This document shows, one piece after another, positions 1 through 13,369 of a DNA stretch of 64,000 bases. Made by a program: the position numbers and the translations under genes. Position 1 is the first letter of the stretch. Each line of letters begins with the position of its first letter. The notes below the pieces were generated by a model. It was not told the DNA's origin, did not search any database, and worked only from the letters and a program-made list of their open reading frames with translations. The DNA is taken from contig NZ_NTHN02000003.1 in assembly GCF_002300555.2 (NCBI RefSeq), positions 111,734-175,733 of the forward strand, given 5' to 3'. This DNA is from Alloyangia mangrovi (GTDB lineage: Bacteria > Pseudomonadota > Alphaproteobacteria > Rhodobacterales > Rhodobacteraceae).

Positions 1-391
1 CCCGCATCGAGGGGCCATGCACGATGATCCCGTCGACATTGCCCTTGGCCTTGAGCCGGCGGTAATTCTCTTCCTCGTCACGGTCCCCGGTCATCGACAG
101 CGTCATGTCGTACCCGGCCTTGACGTATTCGTCGGATGCGCCAGCTATGAAATCACCGAACACCGGGTTCATCATCTGGTGCTGGTGCGAAAAGGGGATG
201 ACGTGGCCGATGGTCATGGCGCGCCCCGTCGCCAGCCCTTTTGCCCGCGCGTTCGGGGCATAGTTGAGCGCCTGCGCCGCCTCCATCACGCGCTTGCGGG
301 TCTGCTCGTTGACCTCCGGGTAGCCGTTGAGCGCGCGACTCACGGTGGTTTGCGAGAGATTGAGATGCGCGGCCAGTTGCTTGAGGTTCAT
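1..391 (-). CDS. aglR: LacI-family transcriptional regulator, N-terminal part (AglR-like)
   Basis: Partial gene: it starts at 391 and runs leftward off the window edge, so about 130 codons are visible. It begins MNLKQLAAHLNLSQTTVSRA, the classic LacI/GalR helix-turn-helix, followed by the hinge-helix stretch LNYAPNARAKGLATGR and the start of the periplasmic-binding-like effector domain (MTIGHVIPFSHQHQMMNPVF). A CTCCCCC stretch rather than a good Shine-Dalgarno precedes the ATG. It is divergent from aglE, the usual arrangement for the AglR repressor of alpha-glucoside uptake in alphaproteobacteria. The role as agl repressor is inferred from family and position and supported by two matching operator-like palindromes in the intergenic region. 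The C-terminal ligand-binding part is not visible. Confidence 0.9.
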   Translation of the reverse strand, partial: MNLKQLAAHLNLSQTTVSRALNGYPEVNEQTRKRVMEAAQALNYAPNARAKGLATGRAMTIGHVIPFSHQHQMMNPVFGDFIAGASDEYVKAGYDMTLSMTGDRDEEENYRRLKAKGNVDGIIVHGPSMR

Positions 392-403
392 CGGGGGAGC
401 TTC

Positions 404-415
404 CAAAGCGCTTCG
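404..415. promoter_or_regulatory. Candidate LacI/AglR operator O2 (near-palindrome)
   Basis: CAAAGCGCTTCG, matching the perfect palindrome at 567–578 at 11 of 12 positions. It lies 12 bp upstream of the aglR start codon, so binding here would autoregulate the repressor. The central GCGC flanked by AAA/TTT is typical of LacI-family operators. Binding is inferred. Confidence 0.6.
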
Positions 416-526
416 ATATCTTTCGACAGTAACTGCAAAATGGGGCGGTCGTGAAGACCCTTTGCAAAACGCCCGAAATAGCTGCAGTGCGGCATGAAAT
501 TTCCCACTGCTTAGGCCATTGCGTGA

Positions 527-532
527 TTGACA
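527..532 (+). promoter_or_regulatory. Candidate -35 element of the aglE promoter
   Basis: A consensus TTGACA lies 138 bp upstream of the aglE start codon. The hexamer 17 bp downstream (TGAGGC, 550–555) is a poor -10, so the exact promoter is uncertain, but the operator at 567–578 would sit just downstream of it, as expected for repression by roadblock. Confidence 0.35.
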
Positions 533-566
533 ACTGGGGGGCAAACGCGTGAGGCTGCTCGTGGCT

Positions 567-578
567 CAAAGCGCTTTG
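567..578. promoter_or_regulatory. Candidate LacI/AglR operator O1 (perfect palindrome)
   Basis: CAAAGCGCTTTG is a perfect 12-bp palindrome with the LacI-family central CG. It lies between the likely aglE promoter and the aglE start. A near-identical copy lies at 404–415 on the aglR side, 163 bp away. Confidence 0.7.
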
Positions 579-664
579 GGGTGAGGAGTGTCCCCTGCGC
601 GTCCGAAATGACCACATCTCTCGCGGCCCTGAGAGCCGTGACAACTCGGGAGGACTTTGACGAC

Positions 665-2038
665 ATGACCAAGCGAAACACACCCGTCCGCGGCACGCGC
701 GCCGTTCTCGGCTCGGTGGCGGCGCTGGCGCTCTGCGCAGGCGCGGCCCAGGCCGAGATGGTGTTCACCCCCGGCGAGGGCGATTTCAACTGGGACAGCC
801 TCGACGCATTCGCGGCCGGGCATGACCTGTCGGGCCAGTCGCTCAGCATCTTCGGCCCCTGGCGCGGCGACGACCAGGCGCTGGTCGAAACGGTGCTGGC
901 CTATTTCGAACAGGCCACCGGCGCCGATGTGAGCTACGCCTCGTCCGAGACCTACGAGCAGCAGATCGTCATCGACACCGAGGCGGGCAGCCCGCCCAAC
1001 ATCGCGATCCTGCCGCAGCCCGGCCTGATCGCCGACCTGGTGAAGAAGGGCTACGTCACCCCGCTCGGCGAGGAGACCGCCGACTGGCTGCGCGAGAATT
1101 ACGCCGCTGGCGAAAGCTGGGTGAGCCTCGGCTCTTTCGAGGGCAAGGACGGCAAGCAGCTCTATGCCTTCCCCTACAAGATCGACGTGAAATCGCTGGT
1201 CTTCTACGTTCCCGAGAACTTCGAGGATGCGGGCTACGAGGTCCCCGAGACCATGGAGGACCTCAAGGCGCTGACCGAGCAGATCGCCGCGGAAGGCGAG
1301 ACGCCCTGGTGCATCGGCCTCGGCTCCGGCGGCGCGACCGGCTGGCCGGCGACCGACTGGGTCGAGGACATGATGCTGCGCGTCCAGCCGCCCGAGGTCT
1401 ATGACCAATGGGTGACCAATGAGGTCAAGTTCGACGACCCCAAGGTGATCGAAGCGATCGAGGAATTCGGCTGGTTCGCCAAGAACGACGCCTTCGTCAA
1501 TGGCGGTGCCGGGGCGGTGGCCACCACCGACTTCCGTGAAAGCCCGGCGGGTCTCTTCGCCTCGCCGCCGCAGTGCTACATGCACCACCAGGCCAGCTTC
1601 ATCCCGACCTTCTTCCCCGAAGGCACCGAGATGGGCGTGGACGCAGATTTCTTCTACATGCCCGCCTATGCCGAGAAGGACCTTGGCCAGCCGGTGCTCG
1701 GCGCGGGCACGCTCGCCTTCATCACCAAGGACAGCGAGGCGTCGCGCGCCTTCATCGAGTTCCTCCAGACGCCGATCGCGCATGAGATCTGGATGGCGCA
1801 ATCGGGCTTCCTGACCCCCTACAAAGAGGCCAACGCCGAGCTCTATGGCAGCCCGCCGCTGAAGAAGATGGGCGAGATCCTGCTCGACGCCACCACCTTC
1901 CGCTTCGACGCCTCGGACCTGATGCCCGGCGCGGTGGGCGCGGGCAGCTTCTGGACCGGCATGGTGGATTACGTCGGCGGCAAGTCGGCTGAGGATGTTG
2001 CGAACGCGATCCAGAAAAGCTGGGACGCGAACAAGTAA
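665..2038 (+). CDS. aglE: Alpha-glucoside ABC transporter, substrate-binding protein
   Basis: 457-residue periplasmic solute-binding protein (family 1, maltose-binding type) that captures alpha-glucosides such as sucrose, trehalose or maltose for the AglFG/AglK importer. The chosen start (MTKRNTPVRG) has GGGAGG 11 bp upstream and begins a signal peptide with predicted cleavage after AQA at residue 30; the reading frame is open back to 527 but that extension would bury the signal peptide. The mature part contains the expected lobes (SIFGPWRGDDQALVETVLAY near residue 60). First gene of aglEFGAK. A strong hairpin follows the stop codon and may keep this component at higher mRNA level than the permeases. 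The precise sugar is not readable from sequence. Confidence 0.93.
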   Translation: MTKRNTPVRGTRAVLGSVAALALCAGAAQAEMVFTPGEGDFNWDSLDAFAAGHDLSGQSLSIFGPWRGDDQALVETVLAYFEQATGADVSYASSETYEQQIVIDTEAGSPPNIAILPQPGLIADLVKKGYVTPLGEETADWLRENYAAGESWVSLGSFEGKDGKQLYAFPYKIDVKSLVFYVPENFEDAGYEVPETMEDLKALTEQIAAEGETPWCIGLGSGGATGWPATDWVEDMMLRVQPPEVYDQWVTNEVKFDDPKVIEAIEEFGWFAKNDAFVNGGAGAVATTDFRESPAGLFASPPQCYMHHQASFIPTFFPEGTEMGVDADFFYMPAYAEKDLGQPVLGAGTLAFITKDSEASRAFIEFLQTPIAHEIWMAQSGFLTPYKEANAELYGSPPLKKMGEILLDATTFRFDASDLMPGAVGAGSFWTGMVDYVGGKSAEDVANAIQKSWDANK

Positions 2039-2057
2039 CTCTGCGTAAACTCGACGT

Positions 2058-2097
2058 GGGGCACCGCAAATCGCTTCAAAGAGATTTGCGGTGTCCC
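2058..2097 (+). promoter_or_regulatory. Intra-operon hairpin between aglE and aglF
   Basis: GGGGCACCGCAAATC (2058–2072) pairs with GATTTGCGGTGTCCC (2083–2097): 15 base pairs including one G·U, with a 10-nt loop. No T-tract follows, so it looks like an mRNA 3'-end stabiliser or processing barrier downstream of the binding-protein gene, a known arrangement in ABC sugar operons. The role is inferred. Confidence 0.65.
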
Positions 2098-2125
2098 GGA
2101 CGACTGCAAGGGAGGGGAGGACGTC

Positions 2126-3124
2126 ATGCATCCGGCACTTCAGGCCGTACTGACCATCGTGATCGGGCTCGGCGGCTGCATCGGCTATTTCTGGTTTTCG
2201 AACCAGCTGCTCGACAAGGTTCTCTTCCCGCCCCGCGGCCCCAACATCGGCCGCAACATCCGCCGCGCCGAGATGATCCGTCCCTGGCTCTTCCTCTTTC
2301 CCGCGATCTTCGCGCTTGGGCTGTACCTTGCCTACCCGGTGGTTGCGACCTTCTGGTTGTCGCTGACCGACCGCAACCAGGGCGGCGCCTTCGTGGGGCT
2401 GGCGAACTATCAGCAGATGCTGCGCGAGGCCAAGTTCTGGGAAGCGATCCGCAACAACATGCTCTGGCTGATCGTCGTGCCCGCCGCCTCGACCGGCTTC
2501 GGCCTACTGGCGGCGCAGCTGACGGACCGCATCCGCTGGGGCAATCTCGCCAAGTCGCTGATCTTCATGCCGATGGCGATCTCCTTCGTCGGCGCCTCGG
2601 TGATCTGGAAGCTGGTCTATGATTTCCGCCCCATCGGGCAGGAGCAGATCGGCATCCTCAACGCCTTCTGGGTCTGGCTCGGCGGCGCGCCGCAGACCTG
2701 GCTTACGATCACGCCGTGGAACAACTTCCTGCTGATGATGGTGCTGATCTGGATCCAGACGGGCTTTGCGATGGTGATCCTCGGTGCGGCGCTGCGCGGC
2801 ATTCCCGAGGAGACGGTCGAGGCCGCCATCGTCGACGGGGCGAACCCCTTCCAGATCTTCTTCAAGATCAAGGTTCCGCAGATCCGATCGACCATTGTCG
2901 TGGTCTGGACGACCATCACACTCGTGGTGCTCAAGGTCTTCGACATCGTGCTCGCCATGACCAACGGCCAGTGGCAGACGCAGGTGCTGGCCAACTACAT
3001 GTACGACAAGCTCTTCCGCGCCTTCGACTGGGGTGTCGGCTCGGCGGCGGCCATGGTGATCATGCTGCTGGTCTCGCCGATCCTGGTGTGGAACGTGATC
3101 AACGCGCGCCGCGAGATGCGCTGA
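2126..3124 (+). CDS. aglF: Alpha-glucoside ABC transporter, permease AglF
   Basis: 332-residue inner-membrane permease of the MalF type. An N-terminal membrane segment (LTIVIGLGGCIGYFWFSNQL) is followed by the core permease helices beginning around residue 52 (RPWLFLFPAIFALGLYLAYP) and the EAA coupling loop EAAIVDGANPFQIFFKI near residues 232–248, which docks the AglK ATPase. GGGAGGGGAGG stands just before the ATG. Second gene of the agl operon, 87 bp after aglE with a hairpin in the gap. The length and order match AglF of rhizobia and roseobacters. Confidence 0.93.
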   Translation: MHPALQAVLTIVIGLGGCIGYFWFSNQLLDKVLFPPRGPNIGRNIRRAEMIRPWLFLFPAIFALGLYLAYPVVATFWLSLTDRNQGGAFVGLANYQQMLREAKFWEAIRNNMLWLIVVPAASTGFGLLAAQLTDRIRWGNLAKSLIFMPMAISFVGASVIWKLVYDFRPIGQEQIGILNAFWVWLGGAPQTWLTITPWNNFLLMMVLIWIQTGFAMVILGAALRGIPEETVEAAIVDGANPFQIFFKIKVPQIRSTIVVVWTTITLVVLKVFDIVLAMTNGQWQTQVLANYMYDKLFRAFDWGVGSAAAMVIMLLVSPILVWNVINARREMR

Positions 3125-3137
3125 GGGAGGGCCGGAC

Positions 3138-4277
3138 ATGGAAGGCATGGCAGGACAGAAGTCGACCCTTACCTGGGCAGTGCATATTTCGGTGGCGCTG
3201 CTGGTGGCGCTCTGGCTTTTCCCGACGGTGGGCCTCTTGGTGTCGTCCTTCCGGACCGCCGAGCAGATCAGCAATTCGGGCTGGTGGTCGGCCTTCTCGG
3301 CGCAGAAGGGCCAGCTCCCGGCGATCCGCATCTCCGGCGAGGAGCATGAGGACGGCGGGCTCTACGTGATCGACGGCAACCTCTTCGGCAGCGCCGAGAC
3401 CACGCTCTCGGCCTGGGGCACCTCGTCGCGCGAACCCGAGGCCTACGAGCCGGACACCGAGGTCGAGCTGAAAGACGGCTGGACCATCAGCGTCGCGAAG
3501 TCGGGCGATTTCCGCCTCACAGCGCCGCAGAGCTTCGAGGGCGAGCGGCTGCCGCGGGTCTTCGCCACGGCCACGACACCACCGGAGTTCACCCTGCAGA
3601 ACTACAAGAACGTGCTCTTCGGCACGACCGCGGGGGCAGGGGTCGGGCAGGCCTTTCTCAATACGCTGACCGTGGCGATCCCGGCGACGGTGATCCCGAT
3701 CCTCGTCGCCGCCTTTGCCGCCTATGCGCTTGCCTGGATGGAGTTCCCCGGTCGCGCGCTGCTGATCGCCGCTGTGGTCGCGCTGCTCGTCGTGCCACTG
3801 CAGCTGGCGCTGATCCCGCTCCTGCAGCTGCACAACGCGATCGGCATCGGCAAGGGGTATCTCGGGGTCTGGCTGGCACACACCGGCTTCGGGCTGCCGC
3901 TCGCGATCTACCTTCTGCGCAACTACATGGTCGGCCTGCCCAAGGACATCATCGAGAACGCCCGGGTGGATGGCGCCTCGGACTTCCAAATTTTCACCAA
4001 GATCGTGTTGCCGCTCTCCTTCCCTGCGCTGGCGAGCTTTGCCATCTTCCAGTTCCTCTGGACCTGGAACGACCTACTGGTGGCGCTGGTCTTCCTCGGC
4101 ACCGACGACGACCGGCTGGTGCTGACGGCGCGGCTGGTGAACCTCATGGGCTCGCGCGGCGGGCAGTGGGAGATCCTTGCAACCTCGGCCTTCGTGTCGA
4201 TCGTCGTGCCGCTGATTGTTTTCTTCGCCATGCAGAAATACCTCGTGCGCGGCCTGCTTGCAGGCTCCGTGAAGTGA
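3138..4277 (+). CDS. aglG: Alpha-glucoside ABC transporter, permease AglG
   Basis: 379-residue inner-membrane permease of the MalG type, partner of AglF. One membrane segment near residues 12–33 is followed by an unusually long periplasmic loop (about residues 40–160) before the remaining helices, a known feature of AglG. The EAA loop ENARVDGASDFQIFTKI lies near residues 273–289. It starts 13 bp after aglF with GAGGGAGG as ribosome binding site, so the two are co-translated. Together with AglE and AglK it forms the importer. Confidence 0.93.
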   Translation: MEGMAGQKSTLTWAVHISVALLVALWLFPTVGLLVSSFRTAEQISNSGWWSAFSAQKGQLPAIRISGEEHEDGGLYVIDGNLFGSAETTLSAWGTSSREPEAYEPDTEVELKDGWTISVAKSGDFRLTAPQSFEGERLPRVFATATTPPEFTLQNYKNVLFGTTAGAGVGQAFLNTLTVAIPATVIPILVAAFAAYALAWMEFPGRALLIAAVVALLVVPLQLALIPLLQLHNAIGIGKGYLGVWLAHTGFGLPLAIYLLRNYMVGLPKDIIENARVDGASDFQIFTKIVLPLSFPALASFAIFQFLWTWNDLLVALVFLGTDDDRLVLTARLVNLMGSRGGQWEILATSAFVSIVVPLIVFFAMQKYLVRGLLAGSVK

Positions 4278-4293
4278 TCGAAAGAACCGACCA

Positions 4294-5937
<1,644 letters not shown>

Positions 5938-5972
5938 TCGGCGGATACCAAGGATAAGGGGAGGCGGAGACG

Positions 5973-7064
<1,092 letters not shown>

Positions 7065-7073
7065 GCACCGCAA

Positions 7074-7115
7074 AAGCCTTCGAAGGCTTCTGCAACTCTC
7101 TTTGTAGAGAGTTGC
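7074..7115 (+). terminator. Tandem palindrome and hairpin after aglK
   Basis: A perfect 16-bp palindrome AAGCCTTCGAAGGCTT (7074–7089) is followed by a 10-bp perfect stem GCAACTCTCT/AGAGAGTTGC with loop TTGT (7092–7115). There is no T-run after it, so it may be a Rho-type or processing end of the agl mRNA rather than a classical intrinsic terminator. It separates the agl operon from uvrA. Confidence 0.55.
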
Positions 7116-7169
7116 TCCACAGCCGCGCGCAGACGCGATAGGATGCAAAGGCGCATTCCCGCCCTGCAT

Positions 7170-7184
7170 GTTCTCATTAAGTTC
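7170..7184 (+). promoter_or_regulatory. LexA (SOS) box of uvrA
   Basis: GTTC-TCATTAA-GTTC is a perfect match to the alphaproteobacterial LexA operator GTTC-N7-GTTC. It lies 67 bp upstream of the uvrA start codon, the expected promoter zone. uvrA is a known SOS gene in this class. Confidence 0.85.
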
Positions 7185-7250
7185 TCATTTACCCATTGCG
7201 ATCCGGGGCGTTTCGCCTATGTGTAGGGGCGTTCCTTTCCCGAGGGTCTC

Positions 7251-10133
<2,883 letters not shown>

Positions 10134-10184
10134 ACGCGCGGCGCGGACGCTAGGGCGCGCCGCTGCGTATTGGCAAAGAGAAGA

Positions 10185-10215
10185 AGGACCGGTCGCTTCC
10201 AGAAGCGCCGGTCCT
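10185..10215 (+). terminator. Terminator hairpin of uvrA
   Basis: AGGACCGG-T-CGCTT pairs with AAGCG-CCGGTCCT around the loop CCAG, with one bulged T, followed by GATTTCTTCT. It lies 52 bp after the uvrA stop. Confidence 0.65.
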
Positions 10216-10218
10216 GAT

Positions 10219-10268
10219 TTCTTCTAGGCGGAAATATCCCTGGGGGTCCGGGGGGCAGCGCCCCCCCG
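10219..10268 (+). repeat. Dispersed intergenic repeat, copy 1
   Basis: Begins with TCTAGGCGGAAATATCCC, continues with a G-rich stretch and ends in a short GGGGGCAGCGCCCCC stem. Near-identical elements lie at 25854–25911 (+) and 53175–53219 (−). It sits between the convergent uvrA and a small secreted-protein gene. Confidence 0.7.
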
Positions 10269-10276
10269 GCGTCTCC

Positions 10277-10667
10277 TCACTTTGCCAGCTGCGCGATGCC
10301 GCCGATGATGTCCAGGACCGCGCCGGTGTCGGGATCGACGCGGTAGACGTAATCGTCAACGTTGTAGTAGGTCCGGCGCGGGTCGAGCTGGTAGCGGCCC
10401 GGATCGCGGATCACGATGTAATTGTCGCGGATTCGCTCGCCGCGGTCGAAGCGGTGAATGTGGACCTCGTCGCGATCGTGATCCCGGTCGCGATCACGGT
10501 CATGATCATGGTGGCCCTGCTGGACTTTTTTTGTACTGACCCGGGGGCATGCAGGCCTCGTTCTTCTTGGCGAGGCCCGGCGGGCAGCCCTTGTTGCCGG
10601 CGCTGGCGGCCATGGGAGTGACGAGGACGGCGGCCGACAGGGCCGCGAAAGTGAGGGTACGCAACAT
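10277..10667 (-). pseudogene. Small secreted protein with Asp/His/Arg-rich linker, frameshifted here
   Basis: On the minus strand a start at 10667 (preceded by AGGAGAGCAGC) opens MLRTLTFAALSAAVLVTPMA with signal cleavage probably after ASA. It continues GNKGCPPGLAKKNEACMPPG, then reaches a run of seven A (10526–10532, T on plus) where the frame breaks. With six A the frame continues QYKKVQQG, then a D/H/R-rich stretch (HHDHDRDRDRDHDRDE), then a C-terminal domain ending DPDTGAVLDIIGGIAQLAK. The corrected product is 129 residues. The C-terminal part faintly recalls RcnB-type periplasmic proteins, but I do not recognise it firmly. The break is most likely a sequencing error. Confidence 0.6.
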
Positions 10668-10770
10668 GCTGCTCTCCTGTACGTGGTGCGGAGTTATACG
10701 CAGACAACGCGCGGCTCCGCCGCATGAGTTCCCGAAAACCCGGCGAGATCAGCGGCTTTCCGCCACAGGT

Positions 10771-11556
10771 TCATGTGCTCCAGTTGGGCTTGCGCTTGTC
10801 GAGAAAGGCGGCGATGCCTTCGGCAGTGTCGTGCTCGAGCATATTTTCGACCATGACCTGTCCGGCCAACGCATAGGCCTCCTCCAGCGGCAGCTCTGCC
10901 TGGGCGTAGAAGGCCTGCTTGCCGATCTTCACCGCCTGCGGCAGCTTCGAGGCGACGCTTTCCGCCAGCGCCAGCGCCGCGGCGGGAAGCTCGGCTTCGG
11001 GGACCACGCGGTTGATGAGCCCCATGGCCTGCGCTTCGCCTGCGGGGATGAACCGGCCCGTGGTGAGCATCTCGAAGGCCTGCTTGCGCGGCAGGTTGCG
11101 GGTCAGCGCCACCATGGGCGTCGAGCAGAAGAGCCCGATGTTGACCCCGTTGACGGCAAAGCGCGCATTCTCGGCGGCCACGGCCATGTCGCAGCTCGCC
11201 ACCAGTTGGCAGCCGGCGGCGGCAGCGATGCCGTGGACCTGCGCGATCACCGGCTGGGGCAGGCGGGTCAGCCCGGACATCACCTTGGCGCAACGGGCAA
11301 ACAGGTCGGCGAAATAGCCCGCGCCCTTGTCCTCGGCCTGACGCCCGGCCTGCATCTCGCGCAGGTCGTGGCCGGCGCAGAAGACCTTGCCTGCGCCCGA
11401 GATGACCACGGCGCGGATCGTCTGATCCTGGCCGAGCGGGTCGATCTGCGCCTGCAGCGCCGCCAGCATCGCATCCGACAGCGGGTTCAGCCGCTCCGGG
11501 GCATTCAGCCTCAGGTGTGCCACCGGCCCGGTGTCGTGACGTTCCAGAATTGCCAT
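10771..11556 (-). CDS. Enoyl-CoA hydratase/isomerase family protein
   Basis: 261-residue crotonase-fold protein. The start at 11556 has GGAGGA upstream and yields MAILERHDTGPVAHLRLNAP; a longer open frame extends to 12174 but would overlap the divergent thioesterase gene. The oxyanion-hole signature is visible in GKVFCAGHDLREM and again in GIAAAAGCQLVASCDMAVAA, and the C-terminus carries EGIAAFLDKRKPNW, the usual crotonase end. It probably hydrates an enoyl-CoA in fatty or amino acid breakdown; the true substrate is unknown. It is divergent from the thioesterase-like gene at 11626, which suggests shared regulation in the 69-bp gap. Confidence 0.88.
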   Translation of the reverse strand: MAILERHDTGPVAHLRLNAPERLNPLSDAMLAALQAQIDPLGQDQTIRAVVISGAGKVFCAGHDLREMQAGRQAEDKGAGYFADLFARCAKVMSGLTRLPQPVIAQVHGIAAAAGCQLVASCDMAVAAENARFAVNGVNIGLFCSTPMVALTRNLPRKQAFEMLTTGRFIPAGEAQAMGLINRVVPEAELPAAALALAESVASKLPQAVKIGKQAFYAQAELPLEEAYALAGQVMVENMLEHDTAEGIAAFLDKRKPNWST

Positions 11557-11625
11557 CTTGTCCTCCTCCATCCTCGCGGGCAGCCTAGCCAGCAAGGAAG
11601 AGGGGCGAAAGAGGCGGGAGGTCGC

Positions 11626-12048
11626 ATGGCGCTGCAGTTCACCATTCCGGAGATGACCGGGTTCCTGAGAGAGGTCTTTCCGCAGATCGAGGGCATGTTT
11701 GCCATCGATCGGATGGACGAGGAGCTGCTGGTGATGCGGCTGATCGTGGACGAGCAGCACCTGCGGCCCGGCGGAACCGTCTCGGGCCCGTCGATGTTCG
11801 CGCTTGCGGATGTGGCGGCCTATGTGGCGACCATGGCGCGGATCGGGCGCGAGGCGCTCACCGTGACCACCCATTGCTCGATCGACTTCATGCGCAAGCC
11901 CGAGGCCGGGCGCGACCTGCTGGCCGAGGCGCGGGTGCTGAAGATGGGCCGCAGCCTCAGCGTGACCGACGTGCTGCTCTACTCGGAACACTCGGACGAT
12001 CCGGTCGCCCATGCCTCGCTGACCTACGCCATTCCGCCTCGGCGCTGA
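11626..12048 (+). CDS. PaaI-type hotdog-fold thioesterase
   Basis: 140-residue protein with the hotdog helix motif GGTVSGPSMFALADVAAYVA (about residues 46–65), characteristic of small PaaI/YdiI acyl-CoA thioesterases; the D in ALAD is in the catalytic position. It then runs VTTHCSIDFMRKPEAGRDLL, the usual central strand. GGGAGG precedes the ATG. The substrate is unknown. It is convergent with the dehydrogenase gene (7-bp gap) and divergent from the enoyl-CoA hydratase, with which it may share a CoA-thioester pathway. Confidence 0.88.
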   Translation: MALQFTIPEMTGFLREVFPQIEGMFAIDRMDEELLVMRLIVDEQHLRPGGTVSGPSMFALADVAAYVATMARIGREALTVTTHCSIDFMRKPEAGRDLLAEARVLKMGRSLSVTDVLLYSEHSDDPVAHASLTYAIPPRR

Positions 12049-12055
12049 GCGCGGC

Positions 12056-13108
12056 TCAGAGGGGCTCGGGGAAGGCCAGACCGGCTTCGGCAGCGCAGGC
12101 GCGGATGCGGGTGAGCACCTCGTCGGGCAGGGCGATGCCCTCGCGGCGCGCGCGCTCGGCGGCCGAGGCGGCACGGTCGCCGGGGATGCGCACGGGGCGC
12201 GCGGGATCGATCGGGCGGCTGGCCCGGCAGGCCTCGTTCAGATGCGCGACCTGCGCCACGAAGGCCTCGTGCCCGCCAAAGGCCGCGGGGTCCATCACCT
12301 GCAGGAAGACATTGGCGCCCCAGCGGGTCGGCGCCTCGACCCGGCCATGGCCAGCCAGCGCCTGCGTCAACATCTCGACCATCAGCCCCATCGCAAAGCC
12401 CTTGTGACCGTGGTCCGCGCCACCCACCGGCAGGATCGATCCCTTGGGCTGCTGGTTGATGACGGTAGGGTCGGTGGTGGCGTGGCCCTCGCCGTCCAGC
12501 ATCCAGGGATGCGCAAATTCGGTGCCGGAGTTAATGTGCTCGCGCACCTTCGACAGCGTGGTGATCGAGGCGCAGGTGTCGATCAGCACCGGATGGTCCT
12601 TGCCCGGGTAGCCGACCGCCCAGGGGTTGGGGGTGAGCAGCGGCTCGCAGCCTCCGTAGGGCGCCACCCATTGGCCCGAGGGATCGGAGGTGGCGATGTA
12701 GCACACGTAGCCCTTCTCGGCGGCGATGCGGGTCAGCGCCGAGAGGCAGCCGATGTGATGGCTGCGGCGGATCGCCATGGCGGCCATGCCATACTCGGCG
12801 GCGCGCGCCATGCAGGTCTCGAGCGCGCGGGTCATCACCCAGTGGCCGGGCAGGTAGTTGCCGTCCCAGAGCAGGGTGACCCTGTTGTCGGCCAGCACCT
12901 CATGTTCGCCCTCCTTGGTCATCAGGTCCTTGGCCAGCTCAGGCAGGTAGTAGGAGACCATCGATATGCCATGGGTGGTGACGCCGATCTCGTCGGTCTG
13001 GATCAGCAGCTCGGCGACGGTCTCGGCCTTCTCGGGCGGCAGGCCAGCGCCGGCCAGCAGGTTTCGGGCGAGGGTGAAAAGCGCGGTGCGGTCATAGGTC
13101 TGGGTCAT
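12056..13108 (-). CDS. Malate/L-lactate (Ldh2-type) dehydrogenase family oxidoreductase
   Basis: 350-residue NAD(P)-dependent oxidoreductase of the MDH2/LDH2 fold, which is unrelated to Rossmann malate dehydrogenases. Recognisable stretches are TDEIGVTTHGISMVSYYLPE, RRSHHIGCLSALTRIAAEKG (the substrate-binding His region) and GADHGHKGFAMGLMVEMLTQ near residue 245. The ATG at 13108 (MTQTYDR) is preferred; a GTG at 13147 would add 13 residues. The Shine-Dalgarno is weak. Members act on malate, L-lactate, sulfolactate or ureidoglycolate; the substrate here is unknown. Confidence 0.87.
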   Translation of the reverse strand: MTQTYDRTALFTLARNLLAGAGLPPEKAETVAELLIQTDEIGVTTHGISMVSYYLPELAKDLMTKEGEHEVLADNRVTLLWDGNYLPGHWVMTRALETCMARAAEYGMAAMAIRRSHHIGCLSALTRIAAEKGYVCYIATSDPSGQWVAPYGGCEPLLTPNPWAVGYPGKDHPVLIDTCASITTLSKVREHINSGTEFAHPWMLDGEGHATTDPTVINQQPKGSILPVGGADHGHKGFAMGLMVEMLTQALAGHGRVEAPTRWGANVFLQVMDPAAFGGHEAFVAQVAHLNEACRASRPIDPARPVRIPGDRAASAAERARREGIALPDEVLTRIRACAAEAGLAFPEPL

Positions 13109-13369
13109 GCGGGTGTTGTCGGATGGGTCTGACCCCACGTCAATCACCCAAATGCGACCGCGCGGATTTTTCCCGCGCTTGCGGAGGCATGCCCGGCGCG
13201 TGCCGCCTCAGACGGGGGTTGCGAAGTTGCGAAATCGGCGCGATCCTCCGCACTGAACACGTCATGCCGCGACCGGGCATAGAGGGGGGGGGGACCGGCT
13301 GCGCCTTTGGTCTAATAGGCGCGGCGCCACTTCCTGTTAGTCTGGGAGCTGTCAGAGAGGACATTAGCC
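13109..13369. other. Intergenic region upstream of coxG
   Basis: 261 bp between divergent genes. It holds a run of nine G (about 13286–13294) and a short direct repeat TTGCGAAGTTGCGAAAT near 13216. No convincing promoter hexamers, terminator or reading frame were seen. Confidence 0.5.

Noticed and set aside
10501..10533. Programmed frameshift at the T7 run
   Set aside because: Four other genes break at similar runs in the same direction, so a shared technical cause is simpler.
11557..12174. N-terminal extension of the enoyl-CoA hydratase frame to 12174
   Set aside because: Covers the divergent thioesterase gene and lacks family similarity; the ATG at 11556 has a GGAGGA site.
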